From: Spirochaetaceae bacterium
GTDB taxonomy: Bacteria; Spirochaetota; Spirochaetia; SZUA-6; Bin103
Direction: 5' to 3'
NCBI GenBank assembly: GCA_028820215.1
Contig: JAPPKD010000325.1
Coordinates: 1-29,318 of the forward strand
DNA length: 29,318 nt
Shown here one piece after another: positions 17,155 to 25,228 of this stretch (position 1 is the stretch's first letter; each line of letters begins with the position of its first letter). The translations under genes and the position numbers were made by a program. The notes under the pieces were generated by a model. It ran no database searches and was not told where the DNA came from. It saw only the letters and a program-made list of their open reading frames with translations.

Positions 17155-18350
17155 CCCTCGGATCCGCCGCCGGCGCGCCATCTCGCCGGACTTCACGACC
17201 AGCCGGGATACCCGATCGCCACTGGGACGACTGGCGGTGGCAACTCCGCAACCGGATCACGTCCGCCGCCGACCTGGAACGGTACGTCGACCTGACCGAA
17301 GATGAGCGGGCCGGCATCGACTCCGCGGGCACCCGGTACCGGTGGGCGATCACCCCATACTACGCGTCGCTCATGCACCGCGACGATCCGGACTGCCCAC
17401 TGCGCCGGCAGCAGGTTCCGGCCGTGCAGGAGCTCACCGACGACCTTGGCGCAGTGGATCCGCTGCTCGAGCAGCAGCACTCGCCCGTGGACGCCGTCGT
17501 CCACGTGTACCCGGACCGGGTGGCATTCAAGATCACCAACGTCTGCCCCACCTACTGCCGCTACTGCTTCCGCGAGTACTTCGTCGGCAACACCGAGGAG
17601 CACCACACGCGCGCCAAGGTGCAGGCCGGCATCGACTACATCGCGCGCACCCCGGCGATCCGTGACGTGCTGGTAACCGGCGGCGACCCTCTGCTGTTCT
17701 CCGACGAGCGGCTGGACGACCTGCTGGGACGGCTGCGCGCCATCGAGCACGTGCAGATCATCCGCGCCGGCTCGCGCACGCCGTGCACGCTGCCGCAACG
17801 GATCACGCCGGAGTTGTGCGAGGTGCTCGGCCGCCACCACCCGCTCTGGCTGAACACCCACTTCAACCATCCGGCGGAGATCACGCCGGAAGCGGCGGCA
17901 GCATGCGACCGCCTGCTGCGCGCCGGGGTGCCGCTCGGCAACCAGACCGTGCTGCTGAAGGGCGTCAACGACGACCCGAAGGTGATGCTGGAGCTCGTTC
18001 ACCGGCTGCTGGCGATCCGCGTGCGCCCCTACTACATCTTCCAGTGCCACCCCGTGGCGGGAACGGCGCACCTGCGCACCCCGATCGAGGCCGGTCTTGC
18101 GATCGTGCAGGCGCTGCGCGGCCACACCACCGGCTTCGGCGTGCCGACCTACGTGCTCGACACCCCGTACGGCAAGGTGCCGCTGGCCCCGCAGTACCTC
18201 CTGGGCCGGGCGGGAGACGAGGTGATGGTGCGCACCTGGGACGGCAGGATCTGGCGCGAGCCCAACCCGCTCGACGGCCCACCGCCGGACGGCGTGGTCC
18301 TGCCGGACCTGAGCGGGCTTTGTCAGTCGGCGGAGTCAGGCCGCGTCTGA
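17151..18350 (+). CDS. kamA: KamA-family radical SAM aminomutase (lysine 2,3-aminomutase-like)
   Basis: This 399-residue protein matches KamA: HWDDWRWQLRNRI near 24-36, radical-SAM cluster Cys132, Cys136 and Cys139 in VCPTYCRYCFR, then VTGGDPLLFSD, HPLWLNTHFNHP and YYIFQCHPVAGT. Lysine 2,3-aminomutase makes beta-lysine with PLP, SAM and a 4Fe-4S cluster. Lys342 in LDTPYGKVPL is the expected PLP lysine, but the usual PGGGGK loop is short and changed. The Asp of KGVND and Asp337 correspond, from memory, to the two aspartates that hold the lysine side-chain amine, favouring lysine over glutamate. I chose TTG 17151, which overlaps the toxin stop as TTGA; an ATG at 17043 would run inside the toxin gene. 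Beta-lysine could serve as an osmolyte precursor, in EF-P modification or in lysine breakdown; no partner is present. Confidence 0.85.
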   Translation: MTLGSAAGAPSRRTSRPAGIPDRHWDDWRWQLRNRITSAADLERYVDLTEDERAGIDSAGTRYRWAITPYYASLMHRDDPDCPLRRQQVPAVQELTDDLGAVDPLLEQQHSPVDAVVHVYPDRVAFKITNVCPTYCRYCFREYFVGNTEEHHTRAKVQAGIDYIARTPAIRDVLVTGGDPLLFSDERLDDLLGRLRAIEHVQIIRAGSRTPCTLPQRITPELCEVLGRHHPLWLNTHFNHPAEITPEAAAACDRLLRAGVPLGNQTVLLKGVNDDPKVMLELVHRLLAIRVRPYYIFQCHPVAGTAHLRTPIEAGLAIVQALRGHTTGFGVPTYVLDTPYGKVPLAPQYLLGRAGDEVMVRTWDGRIWREPNPLDGPPPDGVVLPDLSGLCQSAESGRV

Positions 18351-18398
18351 TCGAAGTCCGACACCAGCGCATCGAGGCGTGCGGGGAGTCGCGCCAGC

Positions 18399-19064
18399 GT
18401 GTATCGTTCGAAGATGGTACCCGTAACCGGTATCGACCCCGACTGCGCAACGCTGGCAGCGCACGGGATCAAGCTCCCCCGTGCGCTGCACCGCATCGTC
18501 CGGCGCGTGCTCATCCCGCCTGCGGCGCTGCAGGAGCGGGTTCGCGAGATGGCGCGGCTGCTGGCCGATCGCTATCCGCCCGAGTCCGAGATCGTGGTCA
18601 CGCCGGTGCTCACCGGCGCATTCATGTTCGCCGCCGACCTGGGCCGTGCGCTGGCGCAGGAGAGCACGCTGGACGTGCACTACGCCCTGACCAAGGCCGG
18701 CAGCTACGGCAGCGCGATGGGTGTCGACGGCTCCGGCGTGCGGACCGTCATCATCGATCTGCAGCCGTCGGACGTCGCCGGCCGCTCGATGCTGCTGGTG
18801 GACGACATCCTGGACCACGGCTTCACCCTGGCGGCGCTGCGCGACCGCCTGTCCGCGTGGGGGGTGCGCAGCGTGCAGGTGTGCGTCCTGCTCGACAAGC
18901 AGCTCGAGAATCCGGAGCCGAACATCCTCGCGCAGCGTGCCAAGGCGGCCCCCGACCTGGTCGGGTTCGAGATCCCGGACGTGTGGGTCGCCGGCTACGG
19001 CCTGGACGCGGCCGGCTCGCTGCGGCATCTGCCGTGCATCGTCGCCGTGGACAAGGACGCCTGA
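18399..19064 (+). CDS. hpt: hypoxanthine phosphoribosyltransferase
   Basis: This 221-residue type I phosphoribosyltransferase salvages hypoxanthine or guanine with PRPP. The PRPP loop is SMLLVDDILDHGFTL, with the paired acidic residues and Gly-x-Thr. The early PVLTGAFMFAADLGRAL loop and the late DVWVAGYGLD segment (purine-binding region) are those of HPRT. GTG 18399 is preceded by GGGGAG at 18383-18388 with 10 bases between; ATG 18414 would drop 5 residues. A 48-base gap separates it from kamA. A hairpin follows, shared with the convergent hipA pseudogene. About 30 residues longer than the shortest HPRTs at its N-terminus, otherwise ordinary. Confidence 0.88.
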   Translation: MYRSKMVPVTGIDPDCATLAAHGIKLPRALHRIVRRVLIPPAALQERVREMARLLADRYPPESEIVVTPVLTGAFMFAADLGRALAQESTLDVHYALTKAGSYGSAMGVDGSGVRTVIIDLQPSDVAGRSMLLVDDILDHGFTLAALRDRLSAWGVRSVQVCVLLDKQLENPEPNILAQRAKAAPDLVGFEIPDVWVAGYGLDAAGSLRHLPCIVAVDKDA

Positions 19065-19075
19065 CCTGTCACGGC

Positions 19076-19103
19076 CCGACTGACCCATTACCCGGTCGGT
19101 CGG
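19076..19103. terminator. hairpin between convergent hpt and hipA
   Basis: CCGACTGACC (19076-19085) pairs with GGTCGGTCGG (19094-19103) in a 10-bp stem with a single G-U wobble (plus strand) and an 8-base loop. It sits alone in the 80-base gap between two convergent genes. There is no U-run after it on the plus strand, so termination may be incomplete. Confidence 0.5.
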
Positions 19104-19144
19104 CCGCTCGCTCTCTCATGGCGCTGACCTCGGCATCGTCGGTT

Positions 19145-20427
19145 TCAAACCGAGGCGCTAACCGAGAATAGCCCATCATACAGGAACGCTGCCCGGATCG
19201 CTTCACAGTCGCGCTCGCTCGCTCCGGCACGCCGCATCTCGGCGTGCCATCGTGCGCGCACCGTGCCCGTGATGGCGTCGAACACCGCCGCTGCCGCGGT
19301 CCGATCAAGCAGGAAGCGCCCATGACCGCTCATCAGATTGGTCCTGTTGGCATGGCGCCCGAAGCGGCCGCACACCATCGCGAGATCGCGCCGTTCCCGA
19401 GACACCACGGGCGAAGGCGTCAAGTCGTAGGCCGGACTCAGGCGCCACGGCCGTCCCTCGGCGAGCACCGCGTGATTGCGAGGGTGATCGTCCAGATTCG
19501 ACACCACTGCGTTGAAGCACATGCGGGCGAACAGCTCGCGCAGGTCGTCTTCCGGTCTGGCGCTCACGCGGCGCACTTCATCGGCGAGCAGCAGATAGGA
19601 CCAGGCACCACGATCTCCAACGGCGTCGCCGGTGCGCAGCAGCGTCACGGCGCTGACCATCCGGTGACGGCGATAGCCGGTGCCGGTTCGACCGTCATGC
19701 GCCCGGTCGCGGTCGAAGCGGCGCACCAGCAACACGTCGCGCCCTCCCACCGTCTCGATCCGGCTGTCGGCGACCTGCAGGCCGCACGCCCGGGCAAGGG
19801 CGAGCATGCCGTGCTCGACTCGCGCATCGTTCCAGCGGTCGCCGGTGCGCCCGAACTTGGCGATCCAGAGATCGCCCGCGTGCTCCACCACCGCCTTGGG
19901 ACGTGCGCCCCCCATCGAGGTCCCGAGCAGGAGCAGCTCCTCGACCCGATCGGCGACGGACCCCGCGCGCTTCGGGTCAACGTCGAGGATGGAATCGGCC
20001 GCCTCCTGGAGCGCGGCGAGATCCAGCGTTCGGTTGAACCGGTCCCGCGCGACAGGGGGCTCGACGTCGAGGCCGAAGCCCAGCGCCCCGGCTCGGTCGT
20101 CGGGCCCCTGCATCAGGTAGTCGAACTCGCCAAGCTCCGTGACCCCGGAGCGGCGCTCGGTCACCCGCCGTCCCAGAAGTCGGGCATCGAATCCCGGATC
20201 GCGCCGAAGAACCCCTGCATGCGTGCCGTTTCGTAGACCTGCGCGGAGAGACGCAATTCGACCGGATCGAGCTCGACCGCATCGGCACGCTCCCGGTAGG
20301 AGCGACCATACACGAACCGACCGACCGCCGAGGCTCCGTCTTCGATCCAGCGGAAGCGCCCTGCCGTCACGAACTCGGTCGCGCCGGGCGGCACAAGGTA
20401 TACGTAGCACTCGCGCTCAGAAGTCAT
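19145..20427 (-). pseudogene. hipA: hipA-like kinase toxin gene, broken by a one-base frameshift
   Basis: The gene has two halves in different frames. The N-terminal half (ATG 20427) encodes the HipA N-terminal subdomain up to IRDSMPDFWDGG and stops at 20161. The C-terminal half continues in another frame from RVTERRSGVTELGEFDYLMQGPDDRAGALGFGL to 19145 and has the kinase core: MCFNAVVSNLDDHPRNH (catalytic loop) and WRLSPAYDLTPSP (metal-binding loop). In intact relatives the junction reads PDFWGRRV. Adding one C to the CCC run at 20172-20174 (one G on the coding strand) restores exactly this. HipA kinases phosphorylate aminoacyl-tRNA synthetases and arrest growth. As written the toxin is inactive; a sequencing error in the short run is the main alternative. 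Its start overlaps hipB by 11 bases. Confidence 0.85.
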
Positions 20428-20758
20428 CGCTCAGCGGCTGGCGGCGCCGCGCCCGCCTCGGGCTGCGTGCGCGTTCCAGCGTCTTGCCCTCCTCGTCACG
20501 GTCCGGATCGGCCACCTCGGACAAGTCGTCGAGCAAGCCCAGCACCCACAGCGCGCCCACGTAGGCCGCAACGCCGGTGGTCGGCTTCCCTCTCTCCACA
20601 TCGGCCACCACGAACCGCGAGACGCCCATGCGCTCGGCAAGCTCGATCTGCGGCAGCCGGCGGCGCAGCCGCGCCGTGCGAATGTTCCGTCCCAGCCGTT
20701 GCAACCCCTCCTCGACTGCGGCGGGGGGAGAGTCGGCCATCTTCGTCAGCCTTGGCAT
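20417..20758 (-). CDS. hipB: HipB-like XRE antitoxin
   Basis: This 113-residue protein has a helix-turn-helix of the Cro/C1 (XRE) type at about 20-75: LGRNIRTARLRRRLPQ, IELAERMGVSRFVVADVERGKP and ALWVLGLLDDLSEVADP. The C-terminal tail is rich in Arg, Asp and Glu, as in HipB proteins that dock on HipA. It precedes hipA with an 11-base overlap. The promoter just upstream contains a perfect palindrome, ACATATAA-GCT-TTATATGT, its likely operator. ATG 20758 has only a weak GGAA Shine-Dalgarno; ATG 20740 is an alternative six codons in. It would still repress the locus even though hipA is frameshifted. Confidence 0.85.
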   Translation of the reverse strand: MPRLTKMADSPPAAVEEGLQRLGRNIRTARLRRRLPQIELAERMGVSRFVVADVERGKPTTGVAAYVGALWVLGLLDDLSEVADPDRDEEGKTLERARSPRRARRRQPLSDDF

Positions 20759-20772
20759 GTTTGTTTCCAGCT

Positions 20773-20825
20773 ACATATAAGCTTTATATGTCGTTCTTAT
20801 ATAACACGGATACGCGCAGCGTCAA
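20773..20825 (-). promoter_or_regulatory. hipBA promoter and palindromic operator
   Basis: On the minus strand a -35 TTGACG (20825-20820) is followed after 16 bases by TATATA (20803-20798), or after 18 by TATAAG. Immediately downstream, over the expected transcription start, lies the perfect inverted repeat ACATATAA-GCT-TTATATGT (20773-20791). A second palindrome TTATATAA (20797-20804) covers the -10. This AT-rich island is striking in the GC-rich window and fits autorepression by the XRE antitoxin. The remaining bases to 20968 show nothing further. Confidence 0.65.
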
Positions 20826-20968
20826 TCGGTCATGGCAGCGCGCCTTGCCGTCGGCGGCGAGTGCCGGCACCGGTGAGCTGCACGGCCAGTTGCGTCTGAA
20901 GCGGCCGGATCGGTCGAGCGCGAAGCGCACGCCCAGCCGCCAGCGATATCGGCTCAGCCGGTGCCTGG

Positions 20969-22249
20969 CTACGATGCGCGGCTGAGAAGCAGGTCGATCA
21001 GCGCGTCCGTGTCGCCGGCCGGCAGGTGCTCCTGCCGCCGCTGCGTCAGGTCCTTGACCAGCACCGTGCCGGCGGCCGCTTCATCCGGGCCGATGATCAG
21101 GGCGTGGCGCGCGCCGACCCGGTCGGCGTGGCGGAGCTGCCGTTCCAGGCGCTGGGCCGGATCCAGAGCCAGCTCGACGGCCACGCCGCGGCGGCGCAGG
21201 CGGTCGGCGACGCGGGCCGACGCCTGCTGCTGCTCGGCCCCGAACACGGTGACCAGCACGTCGGGACCGGACCGCGCCGGCGCAGGCACCCGGTCGAGCT
21301 CCCGCAGCAGCTCCAGGAGCGCCATGTCGCCGACCGCCATGCCGACCCCGGGCACGCGCTGCTTGCCGCCCACCTGCCGCGTCAGGTCGTCGTAGCGCCC
21401 GCCGCCGAAGATGGCGCGCCGCAGGTCGCCGGCCGCCCATGCCTCGAACACGGTGCTGGTGTAGTACTCGAAGCCGCGCGCGATGCTGCGGTCGAGCTGC
21501 ACGTACCGGTCGTGACCGGAGATCCGGAGTTGGTCGACGATCGCCGCCAGCCGCGCCGGCGGCTCGTCGACCGGCTCTTGCACGAATGCCACCACACCCT
21601 CGGCCTGGCCTTGCTCCAGACCGATCTCCACCATTTGGCCACAGGCGCGATCGTCGCCGACCTTGTCCAGCCGGTCGATCACGCGGAACACGCCTCGCAC
21701 CAGCTCGGCCGGGACGCCGAACGCGCCGGTCAGATCGGCCTCCAGCGCCGCGCGGTCGTTGAGCTTGATCTGCACGGCGTCCGGTCCCAGTCCGAGCGAC
21801 GCGAACAGCGCGCACGCCACCTGGATCACCTCGGCGTCGGCGTGCGCGCTCTCGCTGCCGAGCAGGTCGACGTTCCACTGGAAGAACGAACGGCCGCGGC
21901 CGCGCTGCGGCCGCTCGTAGCGGAAGAACTGCCCCCACGACTGCCAGCGCGCCGGCAGCGGGATCTCCTGCTCACGCGCGGCGACCATGCGCGCCAGGGT
22001 CGGCGTCAGCTCCGGGCGCAGCAGCAGCGCCTTGCCGTCGCGGTCCTGGATGCGGAAGGTCTGTTGGGTGACGATCTCCTCGCTGCTCTTGCCCAGGTAG
22101 AGGTCCAGGTACTCGATCGCCGGCCCCTCGTACTCCTGGTACCCGTGGCCGCGGCCGGCGGCCAGCATGATCTCCCGCAGCGCGACCTGCAGCGCCCACC
22201 CGTCGGGATAGAAGTCCTGCGTCCCCTTGACGCGCGGTACCGGTGCCAT
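20969..22249 (-). CDS. hisS: histidyl-tRNA synthetase
   Basis: This 426-residue class II synthetase charges tRNA(His). Motif 1 and 2 regions are present: RPELTPTLARM, then FRYERPQRGRGRSFFQWNVDLLG (motif 2 loop with its ATP-binding Arg). The histidine-specific segment reads IARGFEYYT where RGLDYYT is common, then FGGGRYDDL and motif 3-like GVGMAVGDMALLELL. A C-terminal anticodon-binding domain follows (VLVTVFGAEQQ through VLVKDLTQRRQEHLPA). ATG 22249 has AGGAAGG two to five bases upstream. It lies 22 bases after the DUF1854 gene, the gap filled by a 25-bp palindrome that touches the Shine-Dalgarno. The two conservative changes in the histidine loop are within family variation. Confidence 0.95.
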   Translation of the reverse strand: MAPVPRVKGTQDFYPDGWALQVALREIMLAAGRGHGYQEYEGPAIEYLDLYLGKSSEEIVTQQTFRIQDRDGKALLLRPELTPTLARMVAAREQEIPLPARWQSWGQFFRYERPQRGRGRSFFQWNVDLLGSESAHADAEVIQVACALFASLGLGPDAVQIKLNDRAALEADLTGAFGVPAELVRGVFRVIDRLDKVGDDRACGQMVEIGLEQGQAEGVVAFVQEPVDEPPARLAAIVDQLRISGHDRYVQLDRSIARGFEYYTSTVFEAWAAGDLRRAIFGGGRYDDLTRQVGGKQRVPGVGMAVGDMALLELLRELDRVPAPARSGPDVLVTVFGAEQQQASARVADRLRRRGVAVELALDPAQRLERQLRHADRVGARHALIIGPDEAAAGTVLVKDLTQRRQEHLPAGDTDALIDLLLSRAS

Positions 22250-22256
22250 CGCCTTC

Positions 22257-22281
22257 CTACTGGTAGATGATCTACCAGTAG
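22257..22281. promoter_or_regulatory. 25-bp perfect palindrome at the hisS ribosome binding site
   Basis: CTACTGGTAGAT (22257-22268), a central G, then ATCTACCAGTAG (22270-22281) form a perfect palindrome with 12-base arms. It overlaps the stop codon of the DUF1854 gene (22272-22274) and the first two bases of the hisS Shine-Dalgarno (22252-22258). It may be an operator, or in RNA a hairpin that influences hisS translation or ends the upstream message. Confidence 0.7.
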
Positions 22282-22844
22282 ATGATACGCGTAAACGCGC
22301 TGCGGTCGCGCGGCGGCAACGCGTCGACCCGCGGAATCAGGTAGCGGTTGTCGTCCACGTCGATCAGGAGCTTGCCGTTACGGCCGAAGCTCACCGCCCG
22401 GTCGTTGCTCCAGCGCATCAGGAAGCTGGCCGGGCCCTTGTCGGTGTCGACCCGCATCGACACGTAGCCGCCGTCCCAGCCGATGCGGCGGATGCGGCTG
22501 ATCGTGTGAAAGAAGTAGCGGCGCTGCAGCGCCGCCCGCACCAGCTCGGCCTGATCGTCGGGAAAGTCTCCCAGCCGGCGCACGATCCCGATCTCGAGGT
22601 CGTCGCCCGTGCGCCGGCTCTGGATGATGGCGATGAACTGGTCGCGGCGTTCGACCGGGAAGCAGTAGGCGGCATACACGCCTCCGTAGACCCAGACGCC
22701 GGTGATCTCCAGGTGCAGCGCCGCGAAGTTGCCCGGATAGAAGCGGCACATCGACGGGTCCAGGAAGCGCAGCCGGGCCGTATCCGGGCCCTCGCCCCGC
22801 TTCTCGCGCAGCTCCGCCTCGGTCAGTTCCCGCTCCGGGCTCAT
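22272..22844 (-). CDS. DUF1854 family protein
   Basis: This 190-residue soluble protein matches DUF1854: LRFLDPSMCRFYPGNF near 25-40, VYAAYCFPVERRDQFIAII in the middle, GIVRRLGDFPDDQAELVRAALQRRYFFHTISRI, and a C-terminal segment ending in VDALPPRDRSAFTRIIYW. The family's function is unknown; in many bacteria it is encoded beside an ABC exporter and sometimes near cyanophycin genes. Here its ATG overlaps the ABC gene stop as ATGA, so it is probably that exporter's partner. No cyanophycin synthetase or cyanophycinase is in the window. Its stop codon lies inside the palindrome that precedes hisS. Confidence 0.82.
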   Translation of the reverse strand: MSPERELTEAELREKRGEGPDTARLRFLDPSMCRFYPGNFAALHLEITGVWVYGGVYAAYCFPVERRDQFIAIIQSRRTGDDLEIGIVRRLGDFPDDQAELVRAALQRRYFFHTISRIRRIGWDGGYVSMRVDTDKGPASFLMRWSNDRAVSFGRNGKLLIDVDDNRYLIPRVDALPPRDRSAFTRIIYW

Positions 22845-25135
22845 CGGCCGGGCTCCAGCGACTCGATGGTGTCGTCGCGCGCCAGGTCGGTCTGGATCTT
22901 GACCAGCCGGTAGTAGATCCCTCGCCGGCGCACCAGCGCCTCGTGCGTGCCCTCCTCGCGCAGGCGGCCGCCGTCCAGCACGACGATCCGGTCACAGTTC
23001 TTGAGCGTGCTCAGGCGGTGGGCGATCGCGATCGTCGTGCGCCCTTCGGTCACCCGCTCCAGCGCGTCCTTGATCAGGTGCTCGGACTCGGTGTCGACGC
23101 TGCTGGTGGCCTCGTCCAGGATCAGAAGCTTGGGATCGTAGAGCAGGGCGCGCGCGATCGACACCCGCTGCCGCTGCCCGCCGGACAGGCCGGCGCCGCG
23201 CTCGCCGATGTAGGTGTCGTAGCCCAGGGGCTTCTGCATGATGAACTCGTGCGCGTTGGCGGCCTTGGCCGCCTCGACCACGGCATCGAAGGTCACCTCC
23301 GGGTTGCCGTAGGTCAGGTTGTCGTAGATGGTGCCGCGGAACAGGAACGACTCCTGCAGCACCACGCCGACGAAACGGCGAAGCTCCGGCAGCGGCAGGT
23401 TGCGCACGTCGACGCCGTTGATGGACACGGCGCCGTCGGTGACGTCGTAGAAGCGGGCGATCAGGTTGATCAGGGTGGTCTTGCCCGAGCCGCTCTTGCC
23501 GACCACGCCGAGGTGCTCGCCCGGACGCACCTCGAAGCTCAAGTCGTTGATCACCCGTTCGTCGCGCTCGTAGGAGAACTCGACGTGATCGAACCGCACC
23601 GACGCCGCGGACTGTGCCGGGATGGGCCTGGTGTCGGCCGATTCCAGGATCAGCGGCCGCGTGTCAAGGATCTCGAACGCCCGCTGCGCCGCCGACAGGA
23701 AGCTGGTCAGCCAGTTGGCCATGCGGGTGAGCTGCCGCAGCGGCACGTAGAACATGGTCAGATAGTTGAGGAACGCCATGAGCGTGCCCAGCGTCATCAC
23801 GTCGTTCAGCACGCGGCGTCCACCGATGAACCAGACCAGGATGCCGCCGAGCTGGAACAGCACCGCCATACCGGGCTGGAACGACGCGGTCATGTACTCC
23901 ACGCGCCGGAAGCTGTCGCGCAGGTAGCCGGAGGTGCGGTGGAAGCGGGAGATCTCGCGCGGCTCCTGGCCGAACGCCTTGACCACGCGCACGCCGTTGA
24001 GGATGGAGTTGAGCGCGCCGTTGAGCTTGCTGCGCGCGTCCCAGATCCGGTAGTAGCGCGGGTAGATGCGCTTCCAGAAGAAGGCGGCGGCGGCGACCAC
24101 GAACGGCGCCGGGACCAGGGTCACCAGCGCCAACTGCCAGTTCAGAGTGAACAGCAGCAGCCCCACGGCGACGACCTTGATGAGCTGAGCCACGAAGCCG
24201 CTGGTGGCCTGCACGATCAGCCCCTTGAGCTGCTCGGTGTCCTGCACGACGCGGCTCATGAGCTGCCCGGTGCTGTAGCGGTCGTAGTAGGAGACCGACA
24301 GCCGCATCAGGTGGCGGAACAGCTTCGAGCGCAGGTCGTAGGTGACCTGTGTGCCGATGGCGCTGCTCAGCCGCAACTGGATCGACTGCACGAGCCCGTC
24401 GACCAGGTATGCGCCGAGCAGCAGGGCGACCATCCGCACGAGCAACGCGATCGCCTCGGCCTCCGGCAGCACCGGGTTGCCCGCCTGCCCCGGCGCCAGC
24501 ACGCGGTCGGTGATGGCCTTGATGAGCTGCGGCGGCAGCAGCTCCACGCCGATGGAGACCAGCACCAGCCCCATCATCAGCGCGGCCCGCCCGGCATAGG
24601 GACGCATCAGCCGCAGCACCCGGCCGAGCAGGCTGCCGGGGCTCAGGCACCGCCGGCATGCCTCCCCCGGCGCCTCCAGCCTGATGCCGCAGGTCGGGCA
24701 GAGGTCGGGCTCCTCCCGGTCTTCCTCGCCGACGATTAGCGGATCGCCCGCCACCCATGCCTGCAGCTTGGCCGCGACCCGCTGGAACAGCGGCGCCGAG
24801 CGGTTCGAGTACGCCAGGATCTCGACCGCGGCATCCTCGATCACGGCTTCCAGGAACCCGCCGCCGACGCCCGGGCGGGTGCCGATGTCGTGGATCTCTT
24901 CGCGCGCCACGGTGACACGGGTCGCCGTGCCGCCGTTGGCCGGAGCGCCGATCGTGGTCAGCCGATCGCCTTCCACGACGAGGTACACCGCTTCGTAGGA
25001 GCCGGACAGGTTGAGATCGGTCCGCGCCACGAGCAGGGCGGCGCCCGGATCGACGCCCTCCGCGCGCGCAAGCCGCTCGAGCTCGGACGGCAACCGGCGC
25101 TGCATCGGGTGTGCGTCGGTGGCCTGGTATTCCAC
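22841..25135 (-). CDS. ABC exporter with N-terminal PH-like domain and zinc ribbon (DUF1854 partner)
   Basis: This 764-residue half-transporter begins with a beta-rich PH-like region (about 25-120) and a zinc-ribbon-like CPTCG-x10-CRRC (about 145-165). A six-helix type I exporter domain follows (about 170-470; VSYYDRYSTGQLMSRVVQDTEQLKG is the coupling-helix region). The ATPase has Walker A GKSGSGKTT, Q-loop VLQESFLFRGT, signature LSGGQRQRVSIARAL, Walker B LLILDEATSSVD and H-loop AHRLSTL. All residues needed for ATP hydrolysis are present. Translation starts at GTG 25135 with no clear Shine-Dalgarno. It is the first gene of an operon with DUF1854 and probably hisS. The substrate is unknown; relatives carry a 'cyanophycin metabolism-associated' label, from context elsewhere. 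Confidence 0.85.
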   Translation of the reverse strand: MEYQATDAHPMQRRLPSELERLARAEGVDPGAALLVARTDLNLSGSYEAVYLVVEGDRLTTIGAPANGGTATRVTVAREEIHDIGTRPGVGGGFLEAVIEDAAVEILAYSNRSAPLFQRVAAKLQAWVAGDPLIVGEEDREEPDLCPTCGIRLEAPGEACRRCLSPGSLLGRVLRLMRPYAGRAALMMGLVLVSIGVELLPPQLIKAITDRVLAPGQAGNPVLPEAEAIALLVRMVALLLGAYLVDGLVQSIQLRLSSAIGTQVTYDLRSKLFRHLMRLSVSYYDRYSTGQLMSRVVQDTEQLKGLIVQATSGFVAQLIKVVAVGLLLFTLNWQLALVTLVPAPFVVAAAAFFWKRIYPRYYRIWDARSKLNGALNSILNGVRVVKAFGQEPREISRFHRTSGYLRDSFRRVEYMTASFQPGMAVLFQLGGILVWFIGGRRVLNDVMTLGTLMAFLNYLTMFYVPLRQLTRMANWLTSFLSAAQRAFEILDTRPLILESADTRPIPAQSAASVRFDHVEFSYERDERVINDLSFEVRPGEHLGVVGKSGSGKTTLINLIARFYDVTDGAVSINGVDVRNLPLPELRRFVGVVLQESFLFRGTIYDNLTYGNPEVTFDAVVEAAKAANAHEFIMQKPLGYDTYIGERGAGLSGGQRQRVSIARALLYDPKLLILDEATSSVDTESEHLIKDALERVTEGRTTIAIAHRLSTLKNCDRIVVLDGGRLREEGTHEALVRRRGIYYRLVKIQTDLARDDTIESLEPGR

Positions 25136-25228
25136 GAGAAAGCAGATTCTAGCGCAGCGACGGGATACCGGCGAGCGTCACGGACTCGCCGGTTCATCAG
25201 CTACCCTCGCCCCCCCGCGCGGTCGCGG

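Noticed and set aside
22943..24739. A 598-residue plus-strand open frame opposite the ABC exporter
   Set aside because: Composition is His/Gln/Arg/Val noise and the minus strand has all ABC exporter motifs.
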